Below are positions 33,981 through 41,919 of a stretch of DNA of 64,000 nucleotides, in pieces; the stretch's first letter is position 1; every line of letters begins with the position of its first letter. This DNA comes from Roseovarius amoyensis (GTDB taxonomy: Bacteria; Pseudomonadota; Alphaproteobacteria; Rhodobacterales; Rhodobacteraceae). Location of the stretch: assembly GCF_003260265.1 (NCBI RefSeq), contig NZ_QITQ01000014.1, forward strand, positions 1 to 64,000, given 5' to 3'. Below the pieces are notes generated by a model, which saw only the letters and a list, made by a program, of their open reading frames with translations, was not told where the DNA came from and did not search any database. A program made the translations under genes and the position numbers.

Positions 33981-34367
33981 CTACCGGCGGCCCAGGGCGC
34001 TGCGCAGGATGCCCAGCGACGAGCGATAGATGGCCAGGGCACGGTCATGCTGGCGCATGGTGTCGGCGGCATGGACCATCTCGGTTTCGAGCGAGACGGA
34101 ATTTCCGTTCGGGTCGGGCATGGCATCGCGCCGCTCGTCCACGGTGAACGGCTGTGCATCGGCGGCACCGAGATGGGTGGAGCGGGTGGCACGCAGGCCG
34201 AAACCGGCGCTGTCCGCCTCTATCACCGCCTGAAAGGACGGAATGTCCCGGGCGGCATAGCCCGGCGTGTCGGCATTGGCGATGTTGCGCGCGAGCACGG
34301 TCTGCCGGGTGCCGGCATGTTCCGCCATCGCATGGGCCATGCGAAAGACCGCAAGATTTTCAAACAT
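33981..34367 (-). CDS. flgB: Flagellar proximal rod protein FlgB
   Basis: The 128-residue protein begins MFENLAVFRMAHAMAEHAGT and continues TVLARNIANADTPGYAARD. It ends HDRALAIYRSSLGILRSALG, the FlgB pattern. ATG 34367 is used because GGGAG lies upstream; an upstream in-frame start at 34394 lacks a ribosome site. It is the first gene of the long minus-strand rod and ring operon and is divergent from fliI, with 85 bp between starts and a CtrA-like box in that gap. Confidence 0.94.
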   Translation of the reverse strand: MFENLAVFRMAHAMAEHAGTRQTVLARNIANADTPGYAARDIPSFQAVIEADSAGFGLRATRSTHLGAADAQPFTVDERRDAMPDPNGNSVSLETEMVHAADTMRQHDRALAIYRSSLGILRSALGRR

Positions 34368-34390
34368 CAGGGCTTCTCCCTCGATTGGCT

Positions 34391-34405
34391 TCAATCAAGG
34401 CTTAA
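34391..34405. promoter_or_regulatory. Weak CtrA-like box between divergent flgB and fliI
   Basis: TCAA (34391-34394), seven bases, then TTAA (34402-34405) followed by CC. Seven of eight positions match TTAA-N7-TTAA, but the change is in the inner T of one half. Its position midway between the divergent starts supports it. Confidence 0.45.
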
Positions 34406-34452
34406 CCGCGATTCGTTTAGAAACGGTTGTCGGAACATGACCGGAGCGAACG

Positions 34453-35871
34453 ATGCCCAAACCTGCCCTGGCGGCCCTTCAGGCCGAAATTGCCGCACTT
34501 TGCCCCCAGCATGCTGTCGGGCGGGTGGCGGCCATCGACGGCAACCTGCTGCGGCTGACCGGCCTGTCGGACAAGGCCCGGCTGGGCGACCTGCTGCGCC
34601 TGCCGCGCAAGGGCGCGCCGCCGCTTTGGGGCGAGGTGCTGACGCTGACAGCCGAGTATGTGACCATGCTGCCGGAAGAGCCGCCAACAGGCATCTCGCT
34701 GGCTCAGCGGGTGCTGCTGGAACGGGCGGGCGAGATCGCGCCGGACGATGGTTGGATCGGGCGAATCATCGACCCGTCCGGCCAGGCGCTGGATGGACGG
34801 CCAATCATGCGCGGGCTGGTGCCGCGGTCCTACCTGGCGCCACCGCCCGCCCCGGCGGGGCGCCGTGCGCTGGGCAAGCGGATCGAAACCGGAATGGCGG
34901 TATTCAACACGCTCCTGCCCATCGTGCGCGGGCAGCGCGTGGGGCTGTTCGCGGGGTCGGGCGTGGGAAAAAGCAGTCTGCTGGGGCATCTGGGCCGGCA
35001 CATGCAGGCCGACGTGGTGGTGTTCGCGCTGATCGGCGAGCGCGGGCGCGAGCTGCGCGAATTCACCGAGACCGTGCTGGGGCCCGAGGGGATGCGCCGC
35101 TCTGTCGTCGTCGCCGCCACCTCTGATCGCTCACCCCTGGTGCGACGGCGCTGTGCCTGGACCGCGATGACGGTGGCCGAGCATTTTCGCGATCAGGGGG
35201 CGCATGTGCTGCTGCTGGCCGATTCGGTGACTCGTTTCGCCGAGGCCCACCGCGAGATCGCGATCGCGGCAGGTGAATTGCCGGCGCTGCGCGGCTATCC
35301 CGCCTCGACCGCGCACCAGATCATGTCACTGGCCGAACGGGCCGGGCCGGGGGCCGGGGGCACGGGCGACATCACCGCGTTGTTCAGCGTGCTGGTCGCC
35401 GGGTCTGACATGGATGAACCGGTGGCCGACATCCTGCGCGGGGTGCTGGATGGGCATGTGGTGCTTGACCGCAGCATCGCCGAGCGCGGGCGTTATCCGG
35501 CCATCGACCTGTTGCGTTCGGTCTCGCGCAGCCTGCCGCGCGCGGCAACCGAAGAGGAAAACACGCTGATCCGGCGCGCCCGTTCCCTGTTGGGCGCCTA
35601 CGCGCGCTCGGAAACCATGATCCGGGCCGGGCTCTATGCTGAGGGCAGCGACCCCGAACTGGACATGGCGATGCGGGTTCAGGCCGAGTTGGACGCGTTC
35701 TTGGCTGAAACAGAAACTGTTTCGGCCAAGAACAGCTTTGATCGGCTGGCGCTGATCCTGCGGCGGGCGGGGGCGCCGGCCCGGTCGGGCGATGCCCGGC
35801 CAATGGCCGAGAGCCTGGGGCCGAAGGCCGCCGCCGGCAGGGGGGTCGCAGCGATCGCGCCGGCGGGATAG
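34453..35871 (+). CDS. fliI: Flagellar export ATPase FliI
   Basis: The 472-residue F1-like ATPase has a Walker A GSGVGKSS with Lys173. ALIGERGRELREFTE, HVLLLADSVTRFAEAHREIA and DGHVVLDRSIAERGRYPAID are typical of FliI/YscN. It energises unfolding and delivery of export substrates with FliH and FliJ. It is a single-gene plus-strand unit, divergent from flgB and convergent with the DUF1217 gene. The C-terminal 35 residues are Ala/Gly-rich and extend past the usual end. Confidence 0.97.
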   Translation: MPKPALAALQAEIAALCPQHAVGRVAAIDGNLLRLTGLSDKARLGDLLRLPRKGAPPLWGEVLTLTAEYVTMLPEEPPTGISLAQRVLLERAGEIAPDDGWIGRIIDPSGQALDGRPIMRGLVPRSYLAPPPAPAGRRALGKRIETGMAVFNTLLPIVRGQRVGLFAGSGVGKSSLLGHLGRHMQADVVVFALIGERGRELREFTETVLGPEGMRRSVVVAATSDRSPLVRRRCAWTAMTVAEHFRDQGAHVLLLADSVTRFAEAHREIAIAAGELPALRGYPASTAHQIMSLAERAGPGAGGTGDITALFSVLVAGSDMDEPVADILRGVLDGHVVLDRSIAERGRYPAIDLLRSVSRSLPRAATEEENTLIRRARSLLGAYARSETMIRAGLYAEGSDPELDMAMRVQAELDAFLAETETVSAKNSFDRLALILRRAGAPARSGDARPMAESLGPKAAAGRGVAAIAPAG

Positions 35872-35939
35872 GCCTAGTGGCGGTGCGAAATGCCGCTATC
35901 GCGCATCATGCCGGGTATTTCCGATTGATACGGGGTGCC

Positions 35940-36734
35940 TTAACCGCGTCCGGCCTGCAGCAGCGTCAGGGCAATGCTGTGCGATGACATCGAGGCGCCG
36001 GCCTTGATCTGGTCGCGCTGCAGGTAGGTTTCGACCAGCTTTTCGCGGGTTTCGGCCTCGGCAAAGGCGTCGAGGCTGTCGATACCCAGCTTGTCCCGCG
36101 CGGCCTGTTTGAAGATATCGAGCTGACGATCGAGATCCATCTGCACGATCCCGTCCGGCAGGCCGAGCGCGGTTTCGAACACGCTGCGCAGCGGCGGCGT
36201 GCCCAGGATGCGAAACCAGCGCGTGTCATTGGTGGCGTCGTCGGTGCCGATATCGGCCATTTCGCGGGCCGCGTTCATCGCCAGGCGCAGGCTTTCATCC
36301 TGTTCGCCCACGGCCACCTCGAACGCGCGCTCCCGAAACAGGGCGGTGATTTCGGCGCCAAAGCCTGCCTCGTTCCTGCGTGGGCCAGCCGTGTCGCCAA
36401 AGCCGAAAGCCGCGCTGAACTGGCGATAGCGATCATCCGACAGCTGGTTGGCCAGCGCGTCGGGGTTTTCTGCCCCGCCTTCCAGCACCTTGCGGATCAG
36501 ATAGCGGCCGTCGATTTCGTCCTGCAGGCCGAAGGCACCCAGCGCCACGCGCAAGAGGCGGCGGTCAGCGACCAGCTCTTCAGCGGTCTGCACGGTGGCG
36601 ATCCGGGCCTCGAAGTAATCGGTGTCGCGCATGGTTTGTGGGGCGGTATCAAAGGCCACGCGCTGGGTATCCATGGTGCGGTTCAGCATGTTCCAGCCGG
36701 GTAGACCGGCAAGCGGCAGGACCGGGCGGAACAT
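35940..36734 (-). CDS. DUF1217 flagellar-cluster protein
   Basis: The 264-residue protein has DYFEARIATVQTAEELVADR, LLRVALGAFGLQDEIDGRYL with IRKVLEGG, and FKQAARDKLGIDSLDAFAEA. These are the repeated helical motifs of DUF1217, an alphaproteobacterial family encoded next to flagellin regulators. No signal peptide or membrane helix is seen. Some members are long exported proteins; this is a short single-unit form. Its start overlaps the flbT stop, so it is the third gene of flaF-flbT-DUF1217. The molecular role is unknown. Confidence 0.8.
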   Translation of the reverse strand: MFRPVLPLAGLPGWNMLNRTMDTQRVAFDTAPQTMRDTDYFEARIATVQTAEELVADRRLLRVALGAFGLQDEIDGRYLIRKVLEGGAENPDALANQLSDDRYRQFSAAFGFGDTAGPRRNEAGFGAEITALFRERAFEVAVGEQDESLRLAMNAAREMADIGTDDATNDTRWFRILGTPPLRSVFETALGLPDGIVQMDLDRQLDIFKQAARDKLGIDSLDAFAEAETREKLVETYLQRDQIKAGASMSSHSIALTLLQAGRG

Positions 36735-37138
36735 CAGCCGACCCGATGCGCCAGCAGGCGGTCCTCGCGCGGCAGGAGCGCGCGCAGCGATTTCAGCGAC
36801 TGGTAATGATTTCCCTGCAAAAGCGCGCCGCTGGCGCGGGCCAGGGTCGCACGGCTGTCGGGATCGGTGAAAACCTGACTCAGTTCCTCGATCCGGCGCA
36901 GCAGTTGCAGGTGGGCGTCTTCGGGCTTGAGATCGCCCGAGAGTACCAGCTGGGTGGCATAGCAGGCGCGCCGAACGGGGGTATTGGCCTGTTCCGGGTG
37001 AATGGCGTCCCGCAGGCGCAGGACATTGGCATTGGACGTCACGATCGACACCCGCGACCGGCGCCCGCCGTTCTCAAGCACCGCGCCGTTGATCAGGACC
37101 CTTTCTCGCGGTCCCAGTTTCAGGACCAGCCCGCTCAT
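36734..37138 (-). CDS. flbT: Flagellin synthesis regulator FlbT
   Basis: The 134-residue protein begins MSGLVLKLGPRERVLINGAV, then RSRVSIVTSNANVLRLRDAI, ACYATQLVLSGD and LSQVFTDPDSRATLARASGA, all characteristic of FlbT. In Caulobacter FlbT binds the 5' leader of flagellin mRNA and promotes its decay until hooks are complete. It overlaps flaF by 4 bp and the DUF1217 gene by one base, and lies next to the flagellin gene it should control. Confidence 0.94.
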   Translation of the reverse strand: MSGLVLKLGPRERVLINGAVLENGGRRSRVSIVTSNANVLRLRDAIHPEQANTPVRRACYATQLVLSGDLKPEDAHLQLLRRIEELSQVFTDPDSRATLARASGALLQGNHYQSLKSLRALLPREDRLLAHRVG

Positions 37139-37509
37139 GTCGTGCCATCCCTGCCGGCAAGGCCGCGCATCACCGCAGTATTGATCTCGATCAGCGGCTC
37201 GACCGCCGCGCCGGCGCGCAGCACCCGCCCGCTGTGAACCCGGGTGAATTCGGCCAGATAGAGGATACGGGCCCGCAGTTCAGGCGGCAGCAAGTTGCCA
37301 TCGCCGACCGCATCGGTAGCGAGAATTGTCCAGAGCCTGCGGTTGTCGTGGATGGCCGCGGCAATGTCGCGGAACCCGGCGGGTGACCGAGACACGGCGC
37401 GCAGCCGGCCGGTGATACGGGCGAAGGCGTCGTATTCGGCCCCGCGCGGCGTTCTGATCGGATTTGCGGCCGTGCGATAGGCCGCCTGTGCTTGCTGCAT
37501 CGCGTTCAC
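37135..37509 (-). CDS. flaF: Flagellin regulator FlaF
   Basis: The 124-residue protein contains AQAAYRTAANPIRTPRGAEY, EYDAFARITGRL, NRRLWTILATDAVGDGNLLP and ILYLAEFTRVHSGRVL. This is the FlaF family that works opposite FlbT to allow flagellin production and secretion. The start is GTG 37509, six bases after AGGAG; an in-frame ATG at 37500 is the alternative. It leads the flaF-flbT-DUF1217 unit, 89 bp after the flagellin stop. Confidence 0.93.
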   Translation of the reverse strand: MNAMQQAQAAYRTAANPIRTPRGAEYDAFARITGRLRAVSRSPAGFRDIAAAIHDNRRLWTILATDAVGDGNLLPPELRARILYLAEFTRVHSGRVLRAGAAVEPLIEINTAVMRGLAGRDGTT

Positions 37510-37557
37510 CTGGGGCTCCTTTCAGATATGGCTCGGAATTGAGCGTTGGACGGGGAC

Positions 37558-37580
37558 GGGGACGCCAGATTGACGTCCCC
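37558..37580 (-). terminator. Hairpin after the flagellin gene
   Basis: A 7-bp perfect GC-rich stem (37558-37564 with 37574-37580, loop 9 nt) lies 18 bases after the flagellin stop on the minus strand. No T-run follows. It may terminate or stabilise flagellin mRNA, or attenuate read-through into flaF. Confidence 0.4.
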
Positions 37581-37598
37581 GCACATGAATGGTTCCGA

Positions 37599-38813
37599 TC
37601 AGCCGCGGAACAGCGACAAGAGCGACTGTGGCGCCTGGTTGGCGATCGACAGCGATTGCGTCGCCAGCTGCTGCTGCACCTGAAGGGCCTGCAGGCGCGC
37701 GGATGCCTCTTCCATGTTGGCGTCGACCAGCGCACCGATCCCCGTGGTCAGCGAGTCGGTGAGGCTCGAGATGAAGTTGTTCTGGGTCTCGATACGTCCT
37801 TCGGCCGAACCGAACGCCGCCGCCGCATCGATGGCGGTGCCGATCAGTGTCTCGATGGTGCCCAATGCTGCGGTCGCACCCACGCCGGTCGACACGTCGA
37901 TCCCGGCAAGCGCGCCCAGCCCGCCAGAACCGGCATTGGTGAACTGGCCGGAAACGAAAAGCGAATCGCTGCCGTTGTTGGTGATGGTCAGCGTGCCTGC
38001 GCTGGCGATGTTGTAGTCCACCGTCACATCCGCGCCCGATTGCTCGATCTGGGTCTTGAGATTGACGGCAACAATATCCTCGACCGAGGTGCTGGCGATA
38101 TCCTCCGCGGAGATGGTATAGGACACCTCCGTTTCGCCCAGGCGCATGGTGATCCGGTCGCCCGCGTCATAGGTCGGATTGACGATCACCACAGTGCCGG
38201 CATCGTCTGTGCCACCATTGCCGTCGAGTGCGAAACCAAAGCTGTCGGCACTGTCGGCGGCAAGCCCGTCGGAGCCGGTAAAGGCGGCCTTGGCGGTATA
38301 TCCGCCGGTGGCGAGGTCCTGCCCGCTGACGGAGATCGACGAGGCGGTGACGTTGCCGGAACCGTCGCGGTCGAGCGAGGCCAGGATGCTGGCGCTGGCG
38401 GTGTTGCCGTCGATCAGGTTCAGGCCGTTGAATTGCGCCGCCGAGACAACCGAACTGATCTGGTTCTTCAGCTCGGTCACGTCGTCGTTGATCTTGGAGC
38501 GGTCGACGTTGTCTTCCTGCGCGGCGACGATCTTGGTTTTCATCTCGGTCAGCAGGTCGGTCACGGTTTCGGCGGCGTTGCGGGCCACGGAAACGGTGGC
38601 TTCACCCAAGGCCAGGCTTTCGGAGACGGCCTTGAACCCGGCGACGTCGGATTCCATGACCTTGGACACCGCAAAGATGGCGGCGTTGTCCTTGGCACTG
38701 GCCACCTTCTTGCCGGTCGAGATCATGTCCTGGGTGCTGGCCAGGTTGGAGTTGATCGACTTGAGGGTTTGCAGCGCCACCATGGCGCCGTTGTTCGTCA
38801 GAATGCTGGACAT
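37599..38813 (-). CDS. fliC: Flagellin
   Basis: The 404-residue protein begins MSSILTNNGAMVALQTLKSI with MISTGKKVASAKDNAAIFAV, the alphaproteobacterial flagellin D0/D1 start. It ends LQALQVQQQLATQSLSIANQ with APQSLLSLFRG, the matching C-terminal coil. The central third is variable. Only one flagellin gene is visible. ATG 38813 is used, eight bases after AGGA; the upstream start at 38840 has no ribosome site. It is flanked by flaF/flbT downstream and a flgN-like chaperone upstream. Its 208-bp leader contains a CtrA-like box and a hairpin near the ribosome site. Confidence 0.97.
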   Translation of the reverse strand: MSSILTNNGAMVALQTLKSINSNLASTQDMISTGKKVASAKDNAAIFAVSKVMESDVAGFKAVSESLALGEATVSVARNAAETVTDLLTEMKTKIVAAQEDNVDRSKINDDVTELKNQISSVVSAAQFNGLNLIDGNTASASILASLDRDGSGNVTASSISVSGQDLATGGYTAKAAFTGSDGLAADSADSFGFALDGNGGTDDAGTVVIVNPTYDAGDRITMRLGETEVSYTISAEDIASTSVEDIVAVNLKTQIEQSGADVTVDYNIASAGTLTITNNGSDSLFVSGQFTNAGSGGLGALAGIDVSTGVGATAALGTIETLIGTAIDAAAAFGSAEGRIETQNNFISSLTDSLTTGIGALVDANMEEASARLQALQVQQQLATQSLSIANQAPQSLLSLFRG

Positions 38814-38835
38814 TGCATTTTCCTTTATCGGTATC

Positions 38836-38848
38836 GGCACTTTGTGCC
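38836..38848 (-). promoter_or_regulatory. Small hairpin in the flagellin mRNA leader
   Basis: GGCAC (38836-38840) and GTGCC (38844-38848) form a 5-bp stem with a 3-nt loop about 22 bases before the flagellin start, directly upstream of the AAGGA ribosome site. FlbT is known to act on flagellin leaders in Caulobacter, so this is a plausible target, but the link is inferred. Confidence 0.35.
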
Positions 38849-38966
38849 ACTTGAATATCCGCCGCCATAAAAGACGGCCTCGAACAGTCGTTCTGATCTT
38901 TGCGGTCGGCCGCTGGGCCGCCGCGCCACCCGTTGCGAATGCCGTGTCAGGATGGCGGCCCAGATG

Positions 38967-38981
38967 CTAACGGAGTGCTAA
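38967..38981. promoter_or_regulatory. CtrA-like box upstream of flagellin
   Basis: On the minus strand this reads TTAG, seven bases, TTAG; on the plus strand CTAA 38967-38970 and CTAA 38978-38981. Six of eight positions match TTAA-N7-TTAA. It is about 155 bp upstream of the flagellin start and 40 bp beyond the flgN-like stop. Confidence 0.5.
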
Positions 38982-39021
38982 GTGCAGCCGACCATATCCA
39001 GCGAATTTGAGACAAATCGTG

Positions 39022-39375
39022 TCAGACGCGTTTCTCCATCCTTCCGGACGTTTCGCCACCGATCAGGCGGCGCCGGCCCGTCTCGTCATAGGTTTCGAAC
39101 GCATGATGCAGCTGGCGAAGGCCGGTGATGCGGTCGCTCGCGCGGCGGACACCCTGTAACGCGCCATCGAACAGGGCCTGATTGCGGATGGCCTTGTGCC
39201 TAAGCCCGTCAAGCGTGGCGCGCTCGTCCACACCGGACGCATTCAGCCGGTCGATGAGACGGGCCTTTTCATCGAGCAGCGGTGCAAGATGGTCGAACCG
39301 GCCTGACAACAGTGCCGCGCGCTCGCGCTCCAGCAGGTCGTCAAGGGCGGGCAGGACGGCGGAATCAATGCTCAT
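39022..39375 (-). CDS. FlgN-like export chaperone
   Basis: The 117-residue all-helical protein contains LDDLLERERAALLSGRFDHL with APLLDEKARLIDRLNASGVD and IRNQALFDGALQGVRRASDR, resembling FlgN. FlgN holds the hook-associated proteins FlgK and FlgL for export. Position between the flgJ-like gene (overlap 11 bp) and flagellin supports a flagellar chaperone. Sequence identity in this family is low, so no firm gene symbol is given. Confidence 0.7.
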   Translation of the reverse strand: MSIDSAVLPALDDLLERERAALLSGRFDHLAPLLDEKARLIDRLNASGVDERATLDGLRHKAIRNQALFDGALQGVRRASDRITGLRQLHHAFETYDETGRRRLIGGETSGRMEKRV

Positions 39376-39658
39376 GCGAGGCCTCCATCATGGCGTTGAA
39401 GAAATGCTCGGCCAACCCCAGCCCGCCGGCCCGGACCATCTGCATCGCGATCGCATCGCGCTGGAATGAGGCGAACTGCGCCTCTCCGGTGCCGCCGGAA
39501 AAATCGCCCTGGCGTTCACCTAGGCCGGCGGCCTTGAGCATTTCCGACAGAAAGCTCGCCTCGAGCTTCAGCGCCGCCTCTCGTGCGGCGCGGGCATTGG
39601 GCGGGCTGGCCGCATCCGGTGCGGAGTGCAGCAGGGAGGGAGGTGAAATTCCGATCAC
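39365..39658 (-). CDS. flgJ: FlgJ-type rod-binding protein (no muramidase domain)
   Basis: The 97-residue protein contains KLEASFLSEMLKAAGLGE, then FASFQRDAIAMQMVRAGG and LAEHFFNAMME, matching the N-terminal rod-cap domain of FlgJ. The peptidoglycan hydrolase domain present in enterobacterial FlgJ is absent. The lytic transglycosylase at 24676 may supply that activity. The start is GTG 39658 with GGAG upstream. Divergent from fliK with 115 bp between starts; a degenerate CtrA-like site (39709-39723) lies in that gap. Confidence 0.82.
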   Translation of the reverse strand: MIGISPPSLLHSAPDAASPPNARAAREAALKLEASFLSEMLKAAGLGERQGDFSGGTGEAQFASFQRDAIAMQMVRAGGLGLAEHFFNAMMEASHEH

Positions 39659-39773
39659 GGCGATATCTCCAATTCAAGACATTTCGGCGCCATGGGACCG
39701 CAAAGCAGTAAAGAAACCGGTAACCGGCTTTTGCGATGCTCACCCCATCGCGGAAGAATCCCGGAGAAGGCGC

Positions 39774-41195
39774 ATGATCATTCATTCCAACGGCCCGGAT
39801 GCGGCCCCGGCAAACGGTGCCGGTACAGCCCCCGTCGATGACGTGGGGCCGGAAACGGGCGCGCGCATCGGTGATGCGCTGCCGGCGCATGGCTTTGCCG
39901 ATGTTTTCGCGGGGCTGATGCGAGGGGCGCTTTCGCCGGAATCGAAAGAGGCCGACACCGATGCCACGGCTGAAACTCCTGGCGTTGAAACGCCTGAAGA
40001 CACGGAGGACGCCACAGAGATCGCCGGGAACGTGGCTGTGCCGCCGCCGGAACTGGCTGGGTCGGTCCAACGGTCGATGCCGGCGGCGTTGGACAGCGCT
40101 TCGGAAACGCCAGCCCCGACGGTGTGGGGGCATAATCAACACCCCGCTGCCGGGGTGGAAATGGGCGCGCCCGGCAAGAAAGACAGGCAGGGCGCGCGCG
40201 CGACTGCCCAGACCAATCCGGGCCTTGTTGTCGATGGGCGCGCGCGTGGCGATTCAAATGGGCTGAACAGAACCGACAGTGCGCCGCAATCGGCGATGGC
40301 AGAGGGCAGGCCGATGGCGCTGCAGGGCGGCCCGACATCCGCAGGGCCTGTACCGCCAATTCAGGCGGCAGCAATACACACTGGCCAGAATGCGGGCAAC
40401 ATCCCGGATACGACAAGCGGGGCAAGCGTGCTGGCCGAAGCGACGCGGCATACGCAGGCCTCGCCCACGCCTGCCGACCCCGCGACCGCTGTCACCAGGG
40501 CGGGGCCGCAGGAGCGGCCCGTGATGCAGCCAACCGAATCGGCGTGGGTGACGGAGGGCGCGCAGGATATGTCCGAACCTGCGCCTGCGCCCCCCGCACC
40601 TGCCGTTGGAAATCCCGCCGCGAATCGCGCGGTCCTTGCCTCCAGTCCGGCAGTGACGCCGGAAAACCCTGCGCAAGCCGCATTTGATCCGGTCGGGGCG
40701 GATGCTCTGCAAGCGGCGGATGTTGCGCGCGCTGACCGCCCCGGCGCCGCACCCGTCACTGGCCAGACGGCTCATGGCGCGCCCAACCCGCCCGCGCGGG
40801 CCATTACCCCCCAGATCGCCGCCGCGGTTCAGGCCAGCGGCGACCGCTCGGTCGAGATCGTGCTCAGCCCCGTCGAACTGGGCAAGGTGCGGATCACGCT
40901 CAGCCCGGGCGAGGCCGGGATGGCGGTCAACATCCTGGCCGACCGGCCCGAAACGCTGGACCTGCTGCGCCGTCATGCCGACCTGCTGGCGCAGGATTTC
41001 CGCGAGCTGGGGTATGGGGGAACCGAGTTTTCGTTCGGCTCCGACAGCCGGTCGACGGGGCAGGAGCGCGGTGCGGTGCCCGGTGCCGCCGCCGCCCAGG
41101 GCGATTCGGGGCTGCCTGTAACCGCGCAGGATGACACCCCCCGACAGCTGGCGGGTCGGTTGGCCCCGGACGGCCGCATGGACATCCGGCTTTAG
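39774..41195 (+). CDS. fliK: Flagellar hook-length control protein FliK
   Basis: The 473-residue protein has a long Pro/Ala/Gly-rich, probably disordered N-terminal region that acts as the molecular ruler. A C-terminal FliK domain of about 90 residues contains VEIVLSPVELGKVRITLSPG, then MAVNILADRPETLDLLRRHA and FRELGYG. FliK measures hook length and triggers the FlhB switch. ATG 39774 follows GGAG-AAGG; the frame is open far upstream but only as antisense to flgJ and flgN. It is followed by flgD after 27 bp. Confidence 0.9.
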   Translation: MIIHSNGPDAAPANGAGTAPVDDVGPETGARIGDALPAHGFADVFAGLMRGALSPESKEADTDATAETPGVETPEDTEDATEIAGNVAVPPPELAGSVQRSMPAALDSASETPAPTVWGHNQHPAAGVEMGAPGKKDRQGARATAQTNPGLVVDGRARGDSNGLNRTDSAPQSAMAEGRPMALQGGPTSAGPVPPIQAAAIHTGQNAGNIPDTTSGASVLAEATRHTQASPTPADPATAVTRAGPQERPVMQPTESAWVTEGAQDMSEPAPAPPAPAVGNPAANRAVLASSPAVTPENPAQAAFDPVGADALQAADVARADRPGAAPVTGQTAHGAPNPPARAITPQIAAAVQASGDRSVEIVLSPVELGKVRITLSPGEAGMAVNILADRPETLDLLRRHADLLAQDFRELGYGGTEFSFGSDSRSTGQERGAVPGAAAAQGDSGLPVTAQDDTPRQLAGRLAPDGRMDIRL

Positions 41196-41222
41196 ACACC
41201 CAATTCGCTGAAAGGAGAGATC

Positions 41223-41897
41223 ATGGATATCGCCCAGACCAACGCTGCCCAGTCGGCAGGTGCCACCCTAAATCGGGCCAGCACCCCGGCATCCGACAAG
41301 GCGGTGCTGAGTTCCGATTTCGAGACGTTCCTGACCATGCTGACCGCACAGATCCAGAACCAGGACCCGCTTAACCCGATCGATTCGACCGATTTCGCCA
41401 CCCAGCTTGCCACTTTTTCCAGCGTCGAACAGCAGGTGCGCAGCAATGACCTGCTGGCGGTGCTGGGCGAACAGATGCAAGCGATCGGCGTTTCGCAACT
41501 GTCGAACTGGGTGGGCATGACCGCCCGCGCCACGATGCCGGTCATCTTTGACGGCAGCCCTGTCACAATCACCACTGCGGGCCAGGCGCAGGCCGATACG
41601 GCAGAGCTGGTGGTGCGCGACAGCTCCGGCACGGTGGTTCAGCGCCTGCCTGTCAGCCCCGCAAGGCAAGAGATGGAATGGGCCGGCGTCACCGATGTGG
41701 GCAGCCCGCTGTCCGCCGGCACCTACGATCTGAGCGTGGAATCATTCGTTCAGGGCGATCTTGTCGCAACCGCGCCGGCCTATGTTCACGGCCGCATCAT
41801 CGAGGCGCGAAACGAGGATGGCTTGCCATTGCTGGTGATGGCGGGCGGGCAGGTGGTGACCCCGAACGACGTGGTCGGTCTGCGCGAGGGAGATTGA
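41223..41897 (+). CDS. flgD: Flagellar hook cap/assembly protein FlgD
   Basis: The 224-residue protein contains DFETFLTMLTAQIQNQDPLN with PIDSTDFATQLATFSSVEQQ, the diagnostic FlgD N-terminal motif. A beta-rich C-terminal domain follows (VVRDSSGTVVQRLPV, AGTYDLSVESF). FlgD caps the growing hook. It has a GGAG ribosome site, lies directly after fliK and is convergent with ubiB. Confidence 0.96.
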   Translation: MDIAQTNAAQSAGATLNRASTPASDKAVLSSDFETFLTMLTAQIQNQDPLNPIDSTDFATQLATFSSVEQQVRSNDLLAVLGEQMQAIGVSQLSNWVGMTARATMPVIFDGSPVTITTAGQAQADTAELVVRDSSGTVVQRLPVSPARQEMEWAGVTDVGSPLSAGTYDLSVESFVQGDLVATAPAYVHGRIIEARNEDGLPLLVMAGGQVVTPNDVVGLREGD

Positions 41898-41907
41898 GAG
41901 TACTCTC
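41896..41907. repeat. Perfect 12-bp palindrome at the flgD/ubiB convergence
   Basis: GAGAGTACTCTC is a perfect palindrome overlapping the flgD stop codon and lying 12 bp from the ubiB stop. It may be a weak bidirectional terminator or a DNA-binding site; no T-run is present on either strand. Confidence 0.35.
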
Positions 41908-41919
41908 GGACCCGGGTGA

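Noticed and set aside
38836-38865. Sigma-54 promoter (TGGCAC-N5-TTGCA) before flagellin
   Set aside because: TGGCAC occurs on the minus strand, but no TTGC follows at the required distance; the bases form a hairpin instead.
39709-39723. CtrA box between flgJ and fliK
   Set aside because: Two of eight positions mismatch (TAAA-N7-GTAA); kept only as a degenerate candidate in the regulon finding, not as a feature.
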